A stretch of DNA of 25,368 nucleotides, taken from the NCBI GenBank assembly GCA_964563125.1, contig CAZLVY010000028.1, positions 1 through 25,368 of the forward strand, read 5' to 3'. The DNA is from UBA1368 sp964563125 (lineage in GTDB: Bacteria; Bacillota; Syntrophomonadia; Syntrophomonadales; Syntrophomonadaceae). The position numbers were made by a program, and so were the translations under genes. The notes under the pieces are model-generated. The model was not told the origin of the DNA, made no database searches, and saw nothing but the letters and a program-made list of their open reading frames with translations. Below, in pieces: positions 7,591 to 15,378 of the stretch (position 1 is the first letter of the stretch; each line of letters starts with the position of its first letter).

Positions 7591-9062
7591 TCGCGGGGAC
7601 GTAAAGTGGGAAACAGGATTACATCCCGGATGGAAGGCGATGCTGTCATCAGCATTACCAGACGGTCAATGCCTATTCCTAGCCCACCTGCAGATGGCAT
7701 GCCGTATTCCAAAGCATTGAGATAGTCTTCATCCATCATATGGGCTTCCGCATCTCCGCCTGCCCGTTTTGCTGCCTGGGCCATAAAGCGCTCTTTCTGA
7801 TCCAGCGGATCATTAAGCTCGGAAAAAGCATTAGCTATTTCCCTTTGCATAACAAAGAGTTCAAAGCGGTCCGTAAATTCCGGATGTTGTTCATTTCTTT
7901 TGGCTAGAGGAGAAATCTCTACCGGGTGACCGTATATAAAAGTAGGTTGAATGAGCTTGTCCTCGACAAACTGCTCAAACACTTCATTTATTATCTCACC
8001 GCGGTTAGCGGTTTCTTTTACATGCATAGATAAGCTTTCAACTGCCTGTCTGGCTTCTTCATCGGTTTTTATCCCGTTAAAATCAAGCCCGGTATTTTGC
8101 TTAATAACCTCAAGCATTGATATGCGCTGCCAGGGAGGACTGAAGTCTATCTGCGTTCCTTCGAACTCGGCGGTCATAGTGCCATTAATTTTATGCATAA
8201 CCTGTGATATTAACTGTTCAGTCAAATCCATCATCGTTTCATAATCACCATAAGCCTGATAAACCTCTAACATGGTGAATTCCGGATTATGCCGGGTTGA
8301 AATGCCTTCATTACGAAAACTGCGGTTAATCTCATAAACTTTTTCCAAGCCTCCTACCAGGAGTCTTTTTAAGTATAATTCGGGGGCGATGCGCAGATAT
8401 AATTCCATATCAAGGGCATTGTGATGAGTGACAAAGGGACGAGCCACCGCGCCGCCCGGAATCGGATGCATCATGGGAGTTTCAACTTCCAAAAATCCCT
8501 CTTCTTCCAGAAATCTGCGTATCTCCTTAATAATATGGCTGCGCTTAATAAAAACCTCTTTAACTTCGGGATTTACAATCAGGTCAACATAACGCTGCCG
8601 GTACCTGAGCTCCACATCTTTTAGACCGTGCCATTTTTCCGGCAGCGGATTTAATGATTTGGATAAATAGGTCATTTCAGTAACATGAAGGCTTATTTCT
8701 CCTTTTTGGGTAGTAAACACCCGTCCTTCGATACCTAATATATCGCCAATATCCAGCTTCTTGAAAATCTCATAACGATCTTCACCGAGTTCATCCTTAC
8801 GCAAGTAAAGTTGAATATCTCCAGATAAGTCCTGTAAGTTAGCAAAGCCTGCTTTCCCATGTCTCCTTTTAGACATAATCCTTCCGGCTACTGTAACAAT
8901 CTTATTTTCATATTCATCATACTTATTATGCAGGTCAGATGCCATAACACTACGCTGAAAACGCCTGCCAAAGGGATCAATGCCCATCGCTTTCAGTTCA
9001 GCCAGCTTTTCCAAACGAATTTTTTTTAGTTCATTAATATCCTGGGTTTCTTCATGTGACAA
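7587..9062 (-). CDS. lysS: lysyl-tRNA synthetase, class II
   Basis: Charges tRNA-Lys in the cytoplasm. The 491 residues equal the usual bacterial class II length. An N-terminal OB fold (about residues 50-140) is followed by the catalytic domain with motif 2 FRNEGISTRHNPEF (249-262) and motif 3 GLGIGIDRLVML (460-471). The start is TTG (9062-9060), supported by AAAGGAGG at 9079-9072 with a 9-nt spacer. It lies 36 bp after greA and is probably co-transcribed with it from the consensus promoter at 9693-9721. Its TAA overlaps the TAG of the convergent glycosidase gene, so no terminator fits between them. Confidence 0.97.
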   Translation of the reverse strand: MSHEETQDINELKKIRLEKLAELKAMGIDPFGRRFQRSVMASDLHNKYDEYENKIVTVAGRIMSKRRHGKAGFANLQDLSGDIQLYLRKDELGEDRYEIFKKLDIGDILGIEGRVFTTQKGEISLHVTEMTYLSKSLNPLPEKWHGLKDVELRYRQRYVDLIVNPEVKEVFIKRSHIIKEIRRFLEEEGFLEVETPMMHPIPGGAVARPFVTHHNALDMELYLRIAPELYLKRLLVGGLEKVYEINRSFRNEGISTRHNPEFTMLEVYQAYGDYETMMDLTEQLISQVMHKINGTMTAEFEGTQIDFSPPWQRISMLEVIKQNTGLDFNGIKTDEEARQAVESLSMHVKETANRGEIINEVFEQFVEDKLIQPTFIYGHPVEISPLAKRNEQHPEFTDRFELFVMQREIANAFSELNDPLDQKERFMAQAAKRAGGDAEAHMMDEDYLNALEYGMPSAGGLGIGIDRLVMLMTASPSIRDVILFPTLRPRD

Positions 9063-9098
9063 CTTACCTCGCCTCCTTTCCAGCCGTGGAAAATGCGG

Positions 9099-9578
9099 CT
9101 ATTTTTCTACTTTTATTATCTTATACTGTATTAATCCTACGGGAGCTTGAACTTTGACATTGGCATTAACTTTTTTCCCCATAATAGCTTTGCCGACTGG
9201 GGATTCATCAGATATTTTACCATCTCTAAGTTTGGATTCAACCGATGAAACGATTGTTACAATAATTTCCCGCCCTGATTTCACCTCTCGCAAAGTAACT
9301 TTGGATCCAAGTGATACAATATCGGTGCGAATTTCATTGTCTTCCATCAGGCGCGAATTTTTTAAAGTTTTTTCTAGCAGCATTATGCGGCCTTCGATGA
9401 AGGCTTGCTCATTTTTGGCATCTTCATATTCGGAGTTTTCCGAAATGTCTCCAAAAGCAATTGCCTGCTTAATACGATCAGCTACCTCTTCACGCTTGAC
9501 TGATTTGAGATTTTCCAGTTCACTCTCCAACTTATGAAGACCCTCTTTAGTTAGTAGAACTTCTTTCTCTTCTGCCAT
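9099..9578 (-). CDS. greA: transcription elongation factor GreA
   Basis: GreA enters the RNA polymerase secondary channel and stimulates cleavage of backtracked RNA. The 159 residues match the family length. An N-terminal coiled coil (about residues 12-75) carries the acidic tip FGDISENSEYEDAK with Asp44 and Glu47, the pair known to hold the catalytic metal. The C-terminal FKBP-like domain contains SPVGKAIMGKK. The ATG is preceded by AAGGAG with a 7-nt spacer. It is the first gene of greA-lysS, with a leader of about 100 nt that contains a hairpin. Confidence 0.97.
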   Translation of the reverse strand: MAEEKEVLLTKEGLHKLESELENLKSVKREEVADRIKQAIAFGDISENSEYEDAKNEQAFIEGRIMLLEKTLKNSRLMEDNEIRTDIVSLGSKVTLREVKSGREIIVTIVSSVESKLRDGKISDESPVGKAIMGKKVNANVKVQAPVGLIQYKIIKVEK

Positions 9579-9615
9579 TTAATCGCTCCTTACTCTTACT
9601 GGATTAAACTTATAA

Positions 9616-9635
9616 AAGCGAGACTATGCTCGCTT
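9616..9635 (-). terminator. hairpin in the greA leader (weak terminator or attenuator)
   Basis: Perfect 7-bp arms (9616-9622 and 9629-9635) around a 6-nt loop, followed on the minus strand by TTATAAGTTT, a poor U-tract. It lies downstream of the greA promoter and upstream of the greA start. It could therefore act as a leader attenuator, end read-through from the upstream operon, or both. Confidence 0.45.
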
Positions 9636-9692
9636 GTCGCCCAAAAAATTTCATCCCTGCTTACCAGGACAAAATCGCTTTTCCTTGATGGT

Positions 9693-9721
9693 ATTATAAA
9701 GACCTTATAAGACCTTGTCAA
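9693..9721 (-). promoter_or_regulatory. consensus sigma-A promoter for greA-lysS
   Basis: TTGACA (9721-9716) and TATAAT (9698-9693) are both exact consensus and are separated by exactly 17 bp. The -35 box lies within the last codons of the upstream 302-residue gene, whose TAA (9707-9705) falls in the spacer. The -35 box is centred in an 11-bp palindrome (CCTTGACAAGG), and the spacer contains AAGGTCTT twice. Confidence 0.92.
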
Positions 9722-10613
9722 GGAAGTGGTCCCATAATCCCCACCGGCGTCCAATTTCTTCCAACTCCCTAAAGTCGGCCTCTCTTTTTTCCGAGGCAAT
9801 AATTGGTTCGGTATCTGTGTCCGAAAATCCTGTTTTTGCCCTTAAACAGCTTTCCATAATGGGGGCTAAATTAAAAAGGTTTGGTGCCAGCCCATCTTTA
9901 GCTAATCCCCTTTCCAACTCTGGAGCCAGGCTAGAGCTACAATTATTGAGAATAATTGTCAGAGCTGCACCTTTATAATTCTCCATAAGTTTATTATTAT
10001 CTGCAAAAATGATAACTAAGTCGCCCTCTTCCCAATTCTCTGGAGTTAAATAACTGGTACTAACTGCCTGCCCTTTCTCATACAGCAGTTGATGGGCAAA
10101 GATTTCATCTCGATGCGGTGAAAAATTTTGTATAGAAACAGGTAGTTGATACTGGTCAAGACTGGATATAAATAGAGCAAAATCTTCGGCAGCACTTACA
10201 ATTATTATTTTGCGCAGGTCGTGCCTGCTCAGATAGGCTTTTATAAGGACATGGGCCAAAGCCTTTATGAACTCTTCGCCGAAAATTAATTCTTGCCTGG
10301 GATATATATCCGGAAAAATATCTTTTAGTCGACGGTCAACTGCCAGATTAGCTAGATTATATTCTTCCAACAGACATTGTGTCTTTTGGGCAATATCTTT
10401 ATGCCTCTCCTGCTGCAAAATGTTGAGATTGCCCACCCCCAGGGGAAGCAGAATATTTCCACCGCGAGCATCTAAATAAGGCATATCAATAAGTTTTTCC
10501 AGGCGCGGGGCAAAAAATAACGGGGTCAGCCTGTCCAAAAATACTTTTTTGTATGCTAACCCCGTTTTAGTCTGATCTATTAAATTGAAAAAGGCAAAAT
10601 CAAGGTCAAGCAT
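9705..10613 (-). CDS. uncharacterised protein, last gene of the regulator operon
   Basis: I do not recognise this 302-residue protein. It has no signal peptide or membrane segment. Residues about 132-145 read DLRKIIIVSAAEDF, strikingly like DLRGKKVLIVSAADRF (113-128) in the product of the gene just upstream. Both look like the start of a Rossmann-type strand-loop-helix. A second hydrophobic strand, EGDLVIIFAD, follows near residue 215. The C-terminal 80 residues are acidic and helical in character. The ATG overlaps the upstream gene by 8 bp with AAGGAG five bases before it, so translation is probably coupled. The two proteins may be divergent paralogues acting together; the function is unknown. 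Confidence 0.75.
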   Translation of the reverse strand: MLDLDFAFFNLIDQTKTGLAYKKVFLDRLTPLFFAPRLEKLIDMPYLDARGGNILLPLGVGNLNILQQERHKDIAQKTQCLLEEYNLANLAVDRRLKDIFPDIYPRQELIFGEEFIKALAHVLIKAYLSRHDLRKIIIVSAAEDFALFISSLDQYQLPVSIQNFSPHRDEIFAHQLLYEKGQAVSTSYLTPENWEEGDLVIIFADNNKLMENYKGAALTIILNNCSSSLAPELERGLAKDGLAPNLFNLAPIMESCLRAKTGFSDTDTEPIIASEKREADFRELEEIGRRWGLWDHFLDKVL

Positions 10614-11520
10614 TAAAGCTCCTTAAATCTACTATGCCCGGTTTCATATCCAGCTTTTTAATTACTTCATAATAATCAGCAGTTGTAACTTGATCAACTG
10701 GTTTATTCATAATCGTTACAATTAAGGCTTCAATTACATTAGTTCCGAAAGAGCGACCTCCCATATTCGGGGTGGTAGTAATTACTTTGCTGATTCCCCG
10801 CTCTTTGAGCAATATCATATCTTCCCGGGTAGTAGTATTAGTAATGATTATCTGACCATTCAGTTTTTCCGGCAGATAGCGGCGGATATAATTGAAGTCA
10901 CCCGCTATAATATCTGCTTCATAATAATATTTCGCATATTTAGGAATTATGACTTCTTGTTTATCCCCGGTGGGATAAAGACTGTCAAAGGACATCCGGG
11001 TTATAATAGGTGCTGCAATAGAGGCAACCCATTTTAAAGTTTTCAGTGAGTGCATGGGAATAGGGAGTCCCACAGTGTATATTAAATCACCCAGAGTCAG
11101 TTTAGCTCCAACTTGTTCAAAAGCTTCCGCCATGCCAAAACGGTCGGCGGCTGAAACTATTAAAACTTTTTTGCCTCTTAAATCAACTATACCGTTTTCC
11201 TGCACATAATTAATACATTGGCGTTCCAGGGTATTTTTCAAACCACCGCCATCAAACATCGGTGTTATCTTGGCCTGGGCTATAATTTTTTTGGCATCTT
11301 TAATGGTATATCTTTTCCCGGCAATATGAAGATAAAGGTCAATGCCTCCCATGCCGAAAGCATCTACCTTACCATCCAAGGTACGGACTAAGGCAAGCGC
11401 TTTATCCCAATCTCCATCAGTTCCGATACGTTCAATAAGAAATTTCTCACCCAAGAATTCAGTCTCAAAGGAATGGTCTCTTTTTGATGATCCTAAACTC
11501 ACACTTACTATACGTTTCAA
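10606..11520 (-). CDS. clostridial protein often annotated quinate 5-dehydrogenase (function unverified)
   Basis: A 304-residue cytoplasmic protein resembling a clostridial family that, from memory, databases name quinate/shikimate 5-dehydrogenase. I see no clear shikimate dehydrogenase catalytic Lys-Asp pair, so the name should be treated with caution. Landmarks are VSLGSSKRDH at the N-terminus, GMGGIDLYLHIAGKRY (about 56-71), the Rossmann-like DLRGKKVLIVSAADRF (113-128), and TTTPNMGGRSFGTNVIEA near residue 250, a possible glycine-rich phosphate-binding loop. The start is TTG (11520-11518) with AAAGGGAG ten bases upstream. It lies 30 bp behind an XRE-type regulator gene and overlaps the next gene by 8 bp, so all three form one operon. 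Confidence 0.65.
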   Translation of the reverse strand: MKRIVSVSLGSSKRDHSFETEFLGEKFLIERIGTDGDWDKALALVRTLDGKVDAFGMGGIDLYLHIAGKRYTIKDAKKIIAQAKITPMFDGGGLKNTLERQCINYVQENGIVDLRGKKVLIVSAADRFGMAEAFEQVGAKLTLGDLIYTVGLPIPMHSLKTLKWVASIAAPIITRMSFDSLYPTGDKQEVIIPKYAKYYYEADIIAGDFNYIRRYLPEKLNGQIIITNTTTREDMILLKERGISKVITTTPNMGGRSFGTNVIEALIVTIMNKPVDQVTTADYYEVIKKLDMKPGIVDLRSFNA

Positions 11521-11550
11521 ACTGGTTTCACTCCCTTTAATTAATTTATT

Positions 11551-12081
11551 TTAACGCGCTGCTTTAAGAGTACGCAGAATCTTTTTCATTTCGTTCGGGT
11601 CTACCCATTTATCTTCGGTTATCGGTGATGGTCCAATTTCAATAGTTATTACCTGTGAATCAATAATTTTTTCCATCAGTTTCAATCTTTCATCAGAGCC
11701 GATTAAAATGACTATATCATAAGTACGGCTTTGGACAGTCAAACTCATTAATTCGTTCAACAGCTCTTTTCCATTGCGGTTATTGATAAAATCCTGTCTT
11801 TCCTGCTCAGTCATCAGGAAAATAAAATCAACACCTTCTTTTTCTAATATTTCATTGATTTCGTCTTTATTGAGAACCGGAAATCCTATGCAGGCTATTG
11901 ATTGACCCTTACGCAATTCGCCTATTCCTTCCAAGCGTGATATAAAGGTACGATCTATCCCCAGACGGTCCGCGACTTCCTGCTGGGAAAAACCCTTGGA
12001 CCTTAAAAGCAAAGCTTTTTTCAGGCTCTTTTCAATTCTCGGCCAACTGATGATTTTATCCTGAATGCGAAAGATTTCCAT
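11551..12081 (-). CDS. XRE-type helix-turn-helix regulator
   Basis: 176 residues. A helix-turn-helix of the XRE/Cro type occupies about residues 25-55 (GFSQQEVADRLGIDRTFISR). The C-terminal 110 residues form a separate alpha/beta domain with alternating hydrophobic strands (GVDFIFLMTE, YDIVILIGSD), possibly a ligand-sensing domain that I cannot name. The ATG has AAGGAG five bases upstream. It is the first gene of an operon with the quinate-dehydrogenase-like gene and the 302-residue gene. Two overlapping palindromes between its promoter and its start suggest autoregulation. Confidence 0.8.
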   Translation of the reverse strand: MEIFRIQDKIISWPRIEKSLKKALLLRSKGFSQQEVADRLGIDRTFISRLEGIGELRKGQSIACIGFPVLNKDEINEILEKEGVDFIFLMTEQERQDFINNRNGKELLNELMSLTVQSRTYDIVILIGSDERLKLMEKIIDSQVITIEIGPSPITEDKWVDPNEMKKILRTLKAAR

Positions 12082-12098
12082 AGCCTCTCCTTCTTGAG

Positions 12099-12119
12099 CA
12101 CAATCTTGTGTACATGATT
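12099..12119. promoter_or_regulatory. overlapping operator-like palindromes upstream of the XRE regulator
   Basis: CACAA-TC-TTGTG (12099-12110) overlaps an 18-bp imperfect palindrome with AATC/GATT arms (12102-12119, 14 of 18 positions symmetric). Both lie just downstream of the -10 box, where a bound repressor would block initiation. The XRE protein encoded next is the natural candidate; this is inference. Confidence 0.45.
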
Positions 12120-12126
12120 TTAGTTT

Positions 12127-12155
12127 ATTTTAACTTAATTAAGCAACCCTGGCAA
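12127..12155 (-). promoter_or_regulatory. promoter of the XRE regulator operon
   Basis: TTGCCA (12155-12150) and TAAAAT (12132-12127) are separated by 17 bp, 46 bp before the regulator start codon. It lies just downstream of the terminator that follows dusB. Confidence 0.75.
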
Positions 12156-12164
12156 GAAATTAAG

Positions 12165-12210
12165 AAGGAGCTGTGCTGAAATTTTAGTTTCGGACACAGC
12201 CCCTTTTAAT
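12165..12210 (-). terminator. bidirectional terminator after dusB
   Basis: 11-nt arms at 12165-12175 and 12195-12205 pair with a single G-U wobble around a 19-nt loop. On the minus strand CTTAATTTC follows; on the plus strand the T-rich TTAATAG follows. It lies between the dusB stop and the promoter of the regulator operon. Confidence 0.65.
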
Positions 12211-12219
12211 AGTATCTCT

Positions 12220-13194
12220 TTAAGCCGACTGGCAATCTATTTTTACTCTTTCGATAATTTCAAGCATTTGCCTATAATCAGCAGCGCAGTTAATTTCTGC
12301 CTTAATACGGGCGGATCCGGGCAGACCTTTTAAATACCAGGATAGGTGCTTACGCATCTCTCTTACAGCGATATATTCTCCTTTTAGAGCAATAGTTAAA
12401 TTGAGCTGCCGAGTGGCCATTTCCATACGTTCCTTTAGAGTTGGGGAAGTAACAATAATACTTTTTTCCACCAGTTGTACCGCCTGTTGAAAAAGAAATA
12501 GGTTGCCTAATGCAGCCCTGCCAATCATAACTGCATCACAACCGGTCTCATCTATCATTTGCAGCGCATCCCCGGGACTGGTAATATCACCATTACCTAT
12601 TACGGGAATTGATACAGTTCTTTTAAGCTGTGCTATCTTTTGCCAATCAGCCTGACCGGAATAAAATTGCATCCGGGTGCGGGCATGCAGGGTTATGGCC
12701 TTTGCTCCTTCTTGTTCTGCTGCGCCACCAAGCTCCAGGTAAGTAAGGTTTTCATTATCCCATCCTGTTCTTATTTTTATTGTTACCGGTATTTTCACCG
12801 CTTTTGTTACTGACCTAATAATCCTGCGGCTGCGCTCGATATCAAGCATAAGGGCTGCCCCGCTCCCGTTTTTGATAATCTTGGGAGTAGGACAACCCAT
12901 ATTTATATCTATAAGATCAGCGCCCATAGTCTCGGCTATACGGGCGGCTTTTCCCATCTCTTCCGGCTCGGAACCAAAAATTTGTATGGCTACCGGTGAT
13001 AACTCGCCTTTTATGTCTGCTAGTTTTTCGGTTCTGGCTTGCTTATAAATCAAACCCATATTATTTATCATTTCCGTAAATACTAGGCCACAGCCATTTT
13101 CTTTAGCCAGAATACGAAAAGCTTTATCCGCAACACCAGCCATAGGAGCAGCAAAAACCCGATTAGGTATTATAACATCACCAATTTTTATCAT
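12220..13194 (-). CDS. dusB: tRNA-dihydrouridine synthase, DusB type
   Basis: An FMN-dependent enzyme that reduces uridines in the tRNA D-loop. The 324 residues form the usual TIM barrel plus a helical C-terminus. Signatures are AAPMAGVADKAFR (15-27), DINMGCPTPKIIKNGSGAAL (96-115) with the catalytic Cys101, IKIRTGWD, HARTR and VIGNGDI, and GRAALGN for phosphate binding. The ATG at 13194 is preceded by AAGGGG six bases upstream. It follows coaX by 86 bp of hairpin-rich sequence and ends at a terminator. Confidence 0.95.
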   Translation of the reverse strand: MIKIGDVIIPNRVFAAPMAGVADKAFRILAKENGCGLVFTEMINNMGLIYKQARTEKLADIKGELSPVAIQIFGSEPEEMGKAARIAETMGADLIDINMGCPTPKIIKNGSGAALMLDIERSRRIIRSVTKAVKIPVTIKIRTGWDNENLTYLELGGAAEQEGAKAITLHARTRMQFYSGQADWQKIAQLKRTVSIPVIGNGDITSPGDALQMIDETGCDAVMIGRAALGNLFLFQQAVQLVEKSIIVTSPTLKERMEMATRQLNLTIALKGEYIAVREMRKHLSWYLKGLPGSARIKAEINCAADYRQMLEIIERVKIDCQSA

Positions 13195-13210
13195 TCACTA
13201 CCCCTTCACA

Positions 13211-13273
13211 AAAAGTGGCCCCCCCTGCGGGGCATATTCCATAGGGTATGCAACGTATGCGAGAGATTCTCGC
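13211..13273. repeat. hairpin cluster between coaX and dusB
   Basis: Three inverted repeats follow each other. GCCCC/GGGGC lies at 13218-13233 and is followed on the minus strand by CACTTTTT, so it may be a weak terminator. A 20-bp imperfect palindrome at 13232-13251 has GCATA/TATGC ends. A perfect GCGAGA/TCTCGC hairpin lies at 13259-13273. On the minus strand the palindrome contains GCATACCCTA, which recurs twice in the tandem at 17935-17962. It may be a small dispersed repeat or mRNA-processing structures. Confidence 0.5.
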
Positions 13274-13280
13274 TGTCGCT

Positions 13281-14051
13281 TTATTGTCCCCTGTTCATTT
13301 CATAAATTATTCGTAAGCCTTCTAAAGTTAGAAATTCATCTATCATATCAATAGCTTCTGTTTCTTCGGCAATAATATTTGCCAACCCGCCCGTGGCTAT
13401 TACGGTTGGATTGAAATTTAGTTCGCTTTTCATGCGATTTATTATTCCTTCCACCTGCCCGACAAAGCCATATATAATTCCGGCCTGCATGCTGGCAACT
13501 GTATTTTTGCCGATCAGGCTTTTCGGTTTGATCAATTCTACCCGTGGCAATTTGGATGCCCGGGCAACCAGCGCTTCAGTCGATATCTTGATGCCAGGTG
13601 CAATCGCCCCGCCCAGATATTCCCCTACTTCATTAATTACACAAAAAGTAGTAGCCGTTCCGAAATCAACTATTATGAGGGGTCCCCCGTACTTATGGAA
13701 ACCTGCTACAGCGTTTACTACCCGGTCAGCACCTACTTCGCGGGGATTCTCATACTTAATTGCCAATCCGGTTTTAATACCGGGACCTATAACTAATGGC
13801 TGACAATAGAAATATTTTTCACTCATTCCTATCAGTTCCATCATTAAAGTGGGTACAACTGAAGAAATAATTACTGCTCTTATATTAGTTTTATCCAAAC
13901 CCTGGTCTTCAAACAAGCTTTTTAGGATCATACCGTATTCATCAGCCGTTCGCATATTATCAGTTCTGATCCGCCAGTGGGTTAGGAGGTTCTCTCCTTC
14001 CAAAACACCTACTACCATATTGGTATTACCAACATCAAAAACTAATATCAT
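13281..14051 (-). CDS. coaX: type III pantothenate kinase
   Basis: Phosphorylates pantothenate to 4'-phosphopantothenate, the first committed step from vitamin B5 to coenzyme A. 256 residues, the usual CoaX length. The ASKHA-fold phosphate motif DVGNTN lies at residues 6-11, GADR at 107-110 and DFGTATTFC at 129-136, with a further glycine-rich loop TGGLAN near residue 220. The ATG has GGAGGAG five bases upstream. It complements panG-panB-panC-panD in this window. In many clostridia birA directly precedes coaX; here the acylation pair does. Confidence 0.96.
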   Translation of the reverse strand: MILVFDVGNTNMVVGVLEGENLLTHWRIRTDNMRTADEYGMILKSLFEDQGLDKTNIRAVIISSVVPTLMMELIGMSEKYFYCQPLVIGPGIKTGLAIKYENPREVGADRVVNAVAGFHKYGGPLIIVDFGTATTFCVINEVGEYLGGAIAPGIKISTEALVARASKLPRVELIKPKSLIGKNTVASMQAGIIYGFVGQVEGIINRMKSELNFNPTVIATGGLANIIAEETEAIDMIDEFLTLEGLRIIYEMNRGQ

Positions 14052-14146
14052 ACTTACTCCTCCGGTACTTCTTATTTATTTTTGCAGTAATTTTACATTG
14101 TTTTGCAAGCAAACTGTTTAGATCCCATTTCTTTTAGTTTATATAA

Positions 14147-14175
14147 ATTATAAACAGGGCCAGTTTCGTTTTCCA
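14147..14175 (-). promoter_or_regulatory. candidate promoter for coaX
   Basis: TGGAAA (14175-14170) and an exact TATAAT (14152-14147) are separated by 17 bp, about 95 bp before the coaX start. The -35 is only a partial match. The remaining spacer 14052-14319 shows no terminator after the SGNH gene; it holds one 43-codon open frame described in the findings. Confidence 0.5.
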
Positions 14176-14319
14176 GCCATATTTTTCAGCTAACATAAAC
14201 TCACCGTAAACTGCGACTATTTCGGTAATATTAATGCCCGTAGAATTGAAGCCCAAACTCGTCACAAAACTAATCCTGTGTACCAATCTTCATATTGTAA
14301 TATCTTTTACTATGTATTA

Positions 14320-15366
14320 TTAGTTTCCTTCTGGCTCTTGAGCAATACCCTCAAGAATCTCCGGCAAATTTCTACGATCTACCCTTATACCAAAATCAGC
14401 AGGCAGGTCGTCTGCCTTAACACCGGTTATCCTTTGGGCAATCAAAGTGCCGATTTCGGGATAAAAATGACTGGCATCATAATAGTTATCCATATTAAGG
14501 GTTACGGAATTTAAATCCATAAAATTATATATCTCACCAAATACTTCAACACTGTCAGTTAACCAGCGGGCATAATCAGAGTATAACCCTTTTTCCATCA
14601 TTAGTTTAAAAAGCGGTGCAGAGACTGGTGTGGTAAAAACAATAAATTTAGTATCTGGATGGTCATTGCGCAGTTGCTGAAAAGTTTCCTTTACTGGTCC
14701 ATATTTATAATCAGCATTATAAACTTGCTTACCATACCAATCGAGGTTGTTGGCTATAAGTATTTGTTTTTCCTCTTCACTGATATGATTAAGTCTTTTA
14801 ATATTATGACGGTCATAGGTAAAATTTTGCATAGGATCATTTTTAGCTAAATCATAATTTTTGCGCGAATATTCTAATACATCAAGTGAAAGTAATGTTT
14901 TGTATCGATAACCTATCTCATCAGCCTGTTCAATATAATAACCAGGCGGTTCAAATTTGTTTAAATTCTGTACGTTTTCGTTAGTGGCAAAAAAATCCAG
15001 TCCAATTATAATATAGGCAAAATCCTGCCCATTCTTCAGGCGGGCATAATCAGCGTATTCACGGTACTCTGACAAAAGCATATTATTAACTGCATAATTA
15101 TAGGCATTATAGCCTTTGAAATCAGCTTGATTTATATAGGTAATACGGCTGCTGCCCATAATCAATGTTTGGTATGGTTGGGCATGAAAGGTAAGATGCC
15201 CGGTTTTCTGCTGTCTTTCATCAAAAGCTATTTGCACGGAATTATATTGGTTGGCATGGTTAAAATTCCACAAAGGATCAATATAACAGTTAAAGCCTGC
15301 TATGACCAAGAGCGGCAGCAAAATGATGATTAATACAGCTATTATCCAGTTAGTATATTTTTGCAT
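14320..15366 (-). CDS. membrane-anchored SGNH-like partner of the MBOAT acyltransferase
   Basis: 348 residues with one N-terminal membrane anchor (about 8-26) and an extracytoplasmic domain. LIMGSSRITY (68-77) fits the SGNH/AlgX-AlgJ nucleophile block and YYDASHFYPEIG supplies the Asp297/His300 pair typical of the last block. Such proteins take the acyl group delivered by an MBOAT protein and esterify an exported polymer. The ATG has AAGGA five bases upstream, and the gene starts 12 bp after the MBOAT gene. The acyl donor and the acceptor polymer are unknown; acetylation of a cell-surface or exopolysaccharide is the simplest reading. It is not close enough to AlgJ, AlgX or DltD for me to assign a symbol. 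Confidence 0.72.
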   Translation of the reverse strand: MQKYTNWIIAVLIIILLPLLVIAGFNCYIDPLWNFNHANQYNSVQIAFDERQQKTGHLTFHAQPYQTLIMGSSRITYINQADFKGYNAYNYAVNNMLLSEYREYADYARLKNGQDFAYIIIGLDFFATNENVQNLNKFEPPGYYIEQADEIGYRYKTLLSLDVLEYSRKNYDLAKNDPMQNFTYDRHNIKRLNHISEEEKQILIANNLDWYGKQVYNADYKYGPVKETFQQLRNDHPDTKFIVFTTPVSAPLFKLMMEKGLYSDYARWLTDSVEVFGEIYNFMDLNSVTLNMDNYYDASHFYPEIGTLIAQRITGVKADDLPADFGIRVDRRNLPEILEGIAQEPEGN

Positions 15367-15378
15367 ACTGTTCCTTCC

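Noticed and set aside
9063..9098. T-box or other riboswitch before lysS
   Set aside because: The greA-lysS spacer is only 36 bp and holds no specifier loop or conserved T-box sequence.
9596..9799. 67-codon minus-strand frame between greA and the 302-residue gene
   Set aside because: It overlaps the end of the 302-residue gene in another frame and covers the greA promoter and leader hairpin; the translation shows no family features.
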